Positions 8,319 to 9,418 of a DNA stretch of 9,418 nt are shown one piece after another. The stretch is from Sphingomonadaceae bacterium (GTDB lineage Bacteria; Pseudomonadota; Alphaproteobacteria; Sphingomonadales; Sphingomonadaceae). Where the stretch lies: assembly GCA_020446665.1 (NCBI GenBank), contig JAGREF010000197.1, positions 1-9,418 on the forward strand, read 5' to 3'. Under the pieces are notes generated by a model, which was given only the letters and a program-made list of their open reading frames with translations, made no database searches and had not been told where the DNA came from. How positions within the stretch are numbered: position 1 is the first letter of the stretch; each line of letters opens with the position of its first letter. A program made the translations under genes and the position numbers.

Positions 8319-8594
8319 ATGCGTAAGATTGCTCTCGTTGCTGCTGCTGCAGCTGCTGCTCTGACCGTTGCTGCTTGCTCGGAAGGCACTCAGGACGCTG
8401 CTGGTGAAGCTGCTGATTCCGCCATGGCTGACGCTGAAGCTGTTGCTGAAGACGCAACTGCAGAAGCTGCTGACGCTGCTGAAGGCGCTGCTGAAGCTGC
8501 TGGTGAAGCTGCTGAAGGCGCTGCTGACGCTGCTGGCGAAGCTGCTGACGCTGCTGCTGAAGCCGTCACCGGTGAAGAAGCTGCTGCTGAATAA
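8319..8594 (+). CDS. Small alanine-rich acidic lipoprotein with 11-residue repeats
   Basis: I do not recognise a named family. The 91-residue product begins with a lipoprotein signal peptide (MRKIALV, then an alanine-rich core) ending in the lipobox VAAC with Cys20, so the mature protein is probably lipid-anchored in the periplasm or outer membrane. It holds 44 alanines and 21 Asp/Glu, with no Lys or Arg after residue 3. Residues 31-85 divide into five 11-residue units, each with Ala at positions 2 and 5 and an acidic residue at 3; units three and four are AAEGAAEAAGE and AAEGAADAAGE. A long amphipathic helix or alanine-packed coiled coil is the likely fold. Unlike Lpp it has no C-terminal Lys for peptidoglycan linkage. 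Codon use is striking: 39 of 44 Ala codons are GCT and every Glu is GAA, with CGT, GTT and GGT also used, unlike adjacent polA and consistent with high expression. AAGGA ten bases upstream supports the ATG at 8319. It is divergent from polA. Confidence 0.85.
   Translation: MRKIALVAAAAAAALTVAACSEGTQDAAGEAADSAMADAEAVAEDATAEAADAAEGAAEAAGEAAEGAADAAGEAADAAAEAVTGEEAAAE
8409..8573 (+). repeat. Five 33-bp in-frame repeat units in the lipoprotein gene
   Basis: Five consecutive 33-bp units encode the 11-residue repeats of the lipoprotein. Units three (8475-8507) and four (8508-8540) are identical at 31 of 33 bases, which points to a recent tandem duplication; the outer units are more diverged. The GCTGCTGA core recurs throughout, so the copy number could change by replication slippage. 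Confidence 0.75.
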
Positions 8595-8610
8595 TCCAGC
8601 GCTTCTAGCG

Positions 8611-8652
8611 AAAAAGGAAGGGCGGTGCCGCAAGGCGCCGCCCTTTCCTTTT
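8611..8652. terminator. Bidirectional intrinsic terminator between convergent genes
   Basis: The core stem GGGCGGTGCC / GGCGCCGCCC (8620-8629 with 8634-8643, one G-T wobble) closes on a GCAA tetraloop, the same loop as the terminator at 1564-1594. Outer A-rich and T-rich arms (AAAAAGGAA; TTTCCTTTT) extend it with a bulge and give a T-rich tail on both strands. It lies 16 nt after the lipoprotein stop and also just downstream of the minus-strand serine hydrolase gene, so it can end both transcripts. Confidence 0.8.
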
Positions 8653-8692
8653 GCCTGCTGTAATGAGCGATCCGGCTGGTTGCCGTACCGGA

Positions 8693-9418
8693 TCAGTATT
8701 CAGCGTTGACCCAATTGCGCCCGCTGGGCTGGGTATAGCCGCTATACAAAGCTTCTGCGATGGAGGCGATGCGCGCTTCACGGGCACCGCGGGCCCCCTG
8801 CCCGGTGACGTAAATGGCCACAGCAATCGCACGGCCATCAGGCGACTGGATGATCCCTATATCGCTGGACGTGTTGTTGAGCGATCCGGTCTTGTGCGCG
8901 ACATTGGCACTGGCCGGGAGCAAGGCAGGAATGCGACGGGTGCCGGTGCGGCAACGCTCCATCGCTCCGATAATCACCCGGCGGCTTTCGGCTGACAGCC
9001 AGCGGCCCTGATAAATACCGCTCAGCATCTGCACCATGGCACGCGGTGTTGCACTGTCGCGCGGATCAATCACCATGGCCGGATCAATTTCACCGTCATC
9101 ACGCACCAGAGTGGCAATGTCGCGGTCCAGCCGGAAACCCTGAATGCCCGCACGGCGCGCCCAGTCATTCACGGCCTGCGGGCCACCCACCACTTTCAAC
9201 AGCGCATCGGTGGCTGAATTGGAAGAGCGGGTGATCATCAGTTCGATCAATTCATGGGCAGGCAGATAATTGCCTTCACGCACAGGTGCTGCGCGGCTTG
9301 AGAATTTGGCAGAGCGAACCGGGATCAGCAGCGGATATTCGCTGGTCAGGCTCCAGCGGCCCTGATCCACCCCTTCCAGGAAGGTCGCAGCAATGGCGAT
9401 CTTGCTGGTGCTGGCCAT
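8693..9418 (-). CDS. Class A beta-lactamase-like serine hydrolase (partial, N-terminus outside window)
   Basis: The visible 241 residues contain the acyl-serine hydrolase core of the class A beta-lactamase fold. The window edge falls just before the active-site helix, so the first residue shown is an internal Met; about 65-70 residues including any export signal are missing. Visible motifs: S-T-S-K at residues 3-6 (SxxK, Ser70/Lys73 equivalents), S-S-N at 65-67 in place of the usual SDN, RLDR at 96-99 opening the omega loop, a DPRDSATPRAM stretch at 118-128 like the DTTTPxAM that follows that loop, and HKTGS at 175-179. The expected Glu166 is absent: LDR is followed by D-I instead of x-E, Asn170 is V, and the loop is about six residues longer than in TEM. 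A periplasmic serine hydrolase is well supported; true beta-lactamase activity is doubtful, and a DD-peptidase-like or other hydrolase role is possible. It converges on the lipoprotein gene and ends in the shared terminator. Confidence 0.85.
   Translation of the reverse strand: MASTSKIAIAATFLEGVDQGRWSLTSEYPLLIPVRSAKFSSRAAPVREGNYLPAHELIELMITRSSNSATDALLKVVGGPQAVNDWARRAGIQGFRLDRDIATLVRDDGEIDPAMVIDPRDSATPRAMVQMLSGIYQGRWLSAESRRVIIGAMERCRTGTRRIPALLPASANVAHKTGSLNNTSSDIGIIQSPDGRAIAVAIYVTGQGARGAREARIASIAEALYSGYTQPSGRNWVNAEY

Noticed and set aside
8409..8573. Repeat array as a possible CRISPR
   Set aside because: Units are contiguous, coding and without spacers.
8166..8709. Other open frames over the lipoprotein repeats (Ser/Phe-rich on the minus strand, Leu/Lys-rich on the plus strand)
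   Set aside because: They are repeat-generated shadows: GCTGCTGA repeats have few stops in any frame. They lack plausible starts and domains.
8693..9418. Calling the serine hydrolase a resistance beta-lactamase
   Set aside because: SDN is altered and Glu166 is missing, and the N-terminus is outside the window, so only the fold-level call is supported.

Overview
The window looks like a chromosomal segment from a GC-rich alphaproteobacterium. The Pol I, MscS-family and LysR proteins and the bacterial CDC48-type ATPase resemble, from memory, those of Sphingomonadales; this placement is an inference and no search was run. Nothing indicates a plasmid, phage, transposon, CRISPR array, tRNA or rRNA. 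Both ends cut through genes.

Layout from left to right. (1) 1-344, minus strand: the N-terminal part of a 3-oxoacid CoA-transferase subunit A. (2) 345-440: a compact divergent promoter region with two perfect T-N11-A dyads. (3) 441-1319, plus strand: a LysR-type regulator, probably controlling the CoA-transferase and itself. (4) 1320-1720: a 401-bp gap with several dyads, a strong intrinsic terminator and a plausible short sRNA (or leader) just before it. (5) 1721-4039, plus strand: a complete two-ring CDC48/p97/VAT-type AAA+ ATPase. (6) 4040-4089: a short convergent gap with a G-rich tract. (7) 4090-5175, minus strand: an MscS-family mechanosensitive channel. (8) 5232-8063, minus strand: DNA polymerase I with all three activities apparently intact. 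It lies 56 nt upstream of the channel gene and may be co-transcribed with it. (9) 8064-8318: the divergent gap between polA and the next gene. (10) 8319-8594, plus strand: a 91-residue, alanine-rich, very acidic lipoprotein built of 11-residue repeats. (11) 8611-8652: a probable bidirectional terminator. (12) 8693-9418, minus strand: a class A beta-lactamase-like serine hydrolase, truncated at the window edge, whose omega loop lacks the usual Glu.

Most of the window is housekeeping or common accessory content and I see no multi-gene novel system. The items most worth a second look are the repeat lipoprotein, with LEA-3-like 11-mers and a codon usage unlike its neighbours, the candidate sRNA with a CCUCUCCC loop upstream of the CDC48 gene, and the serine hydrolase with a remodelled active site.
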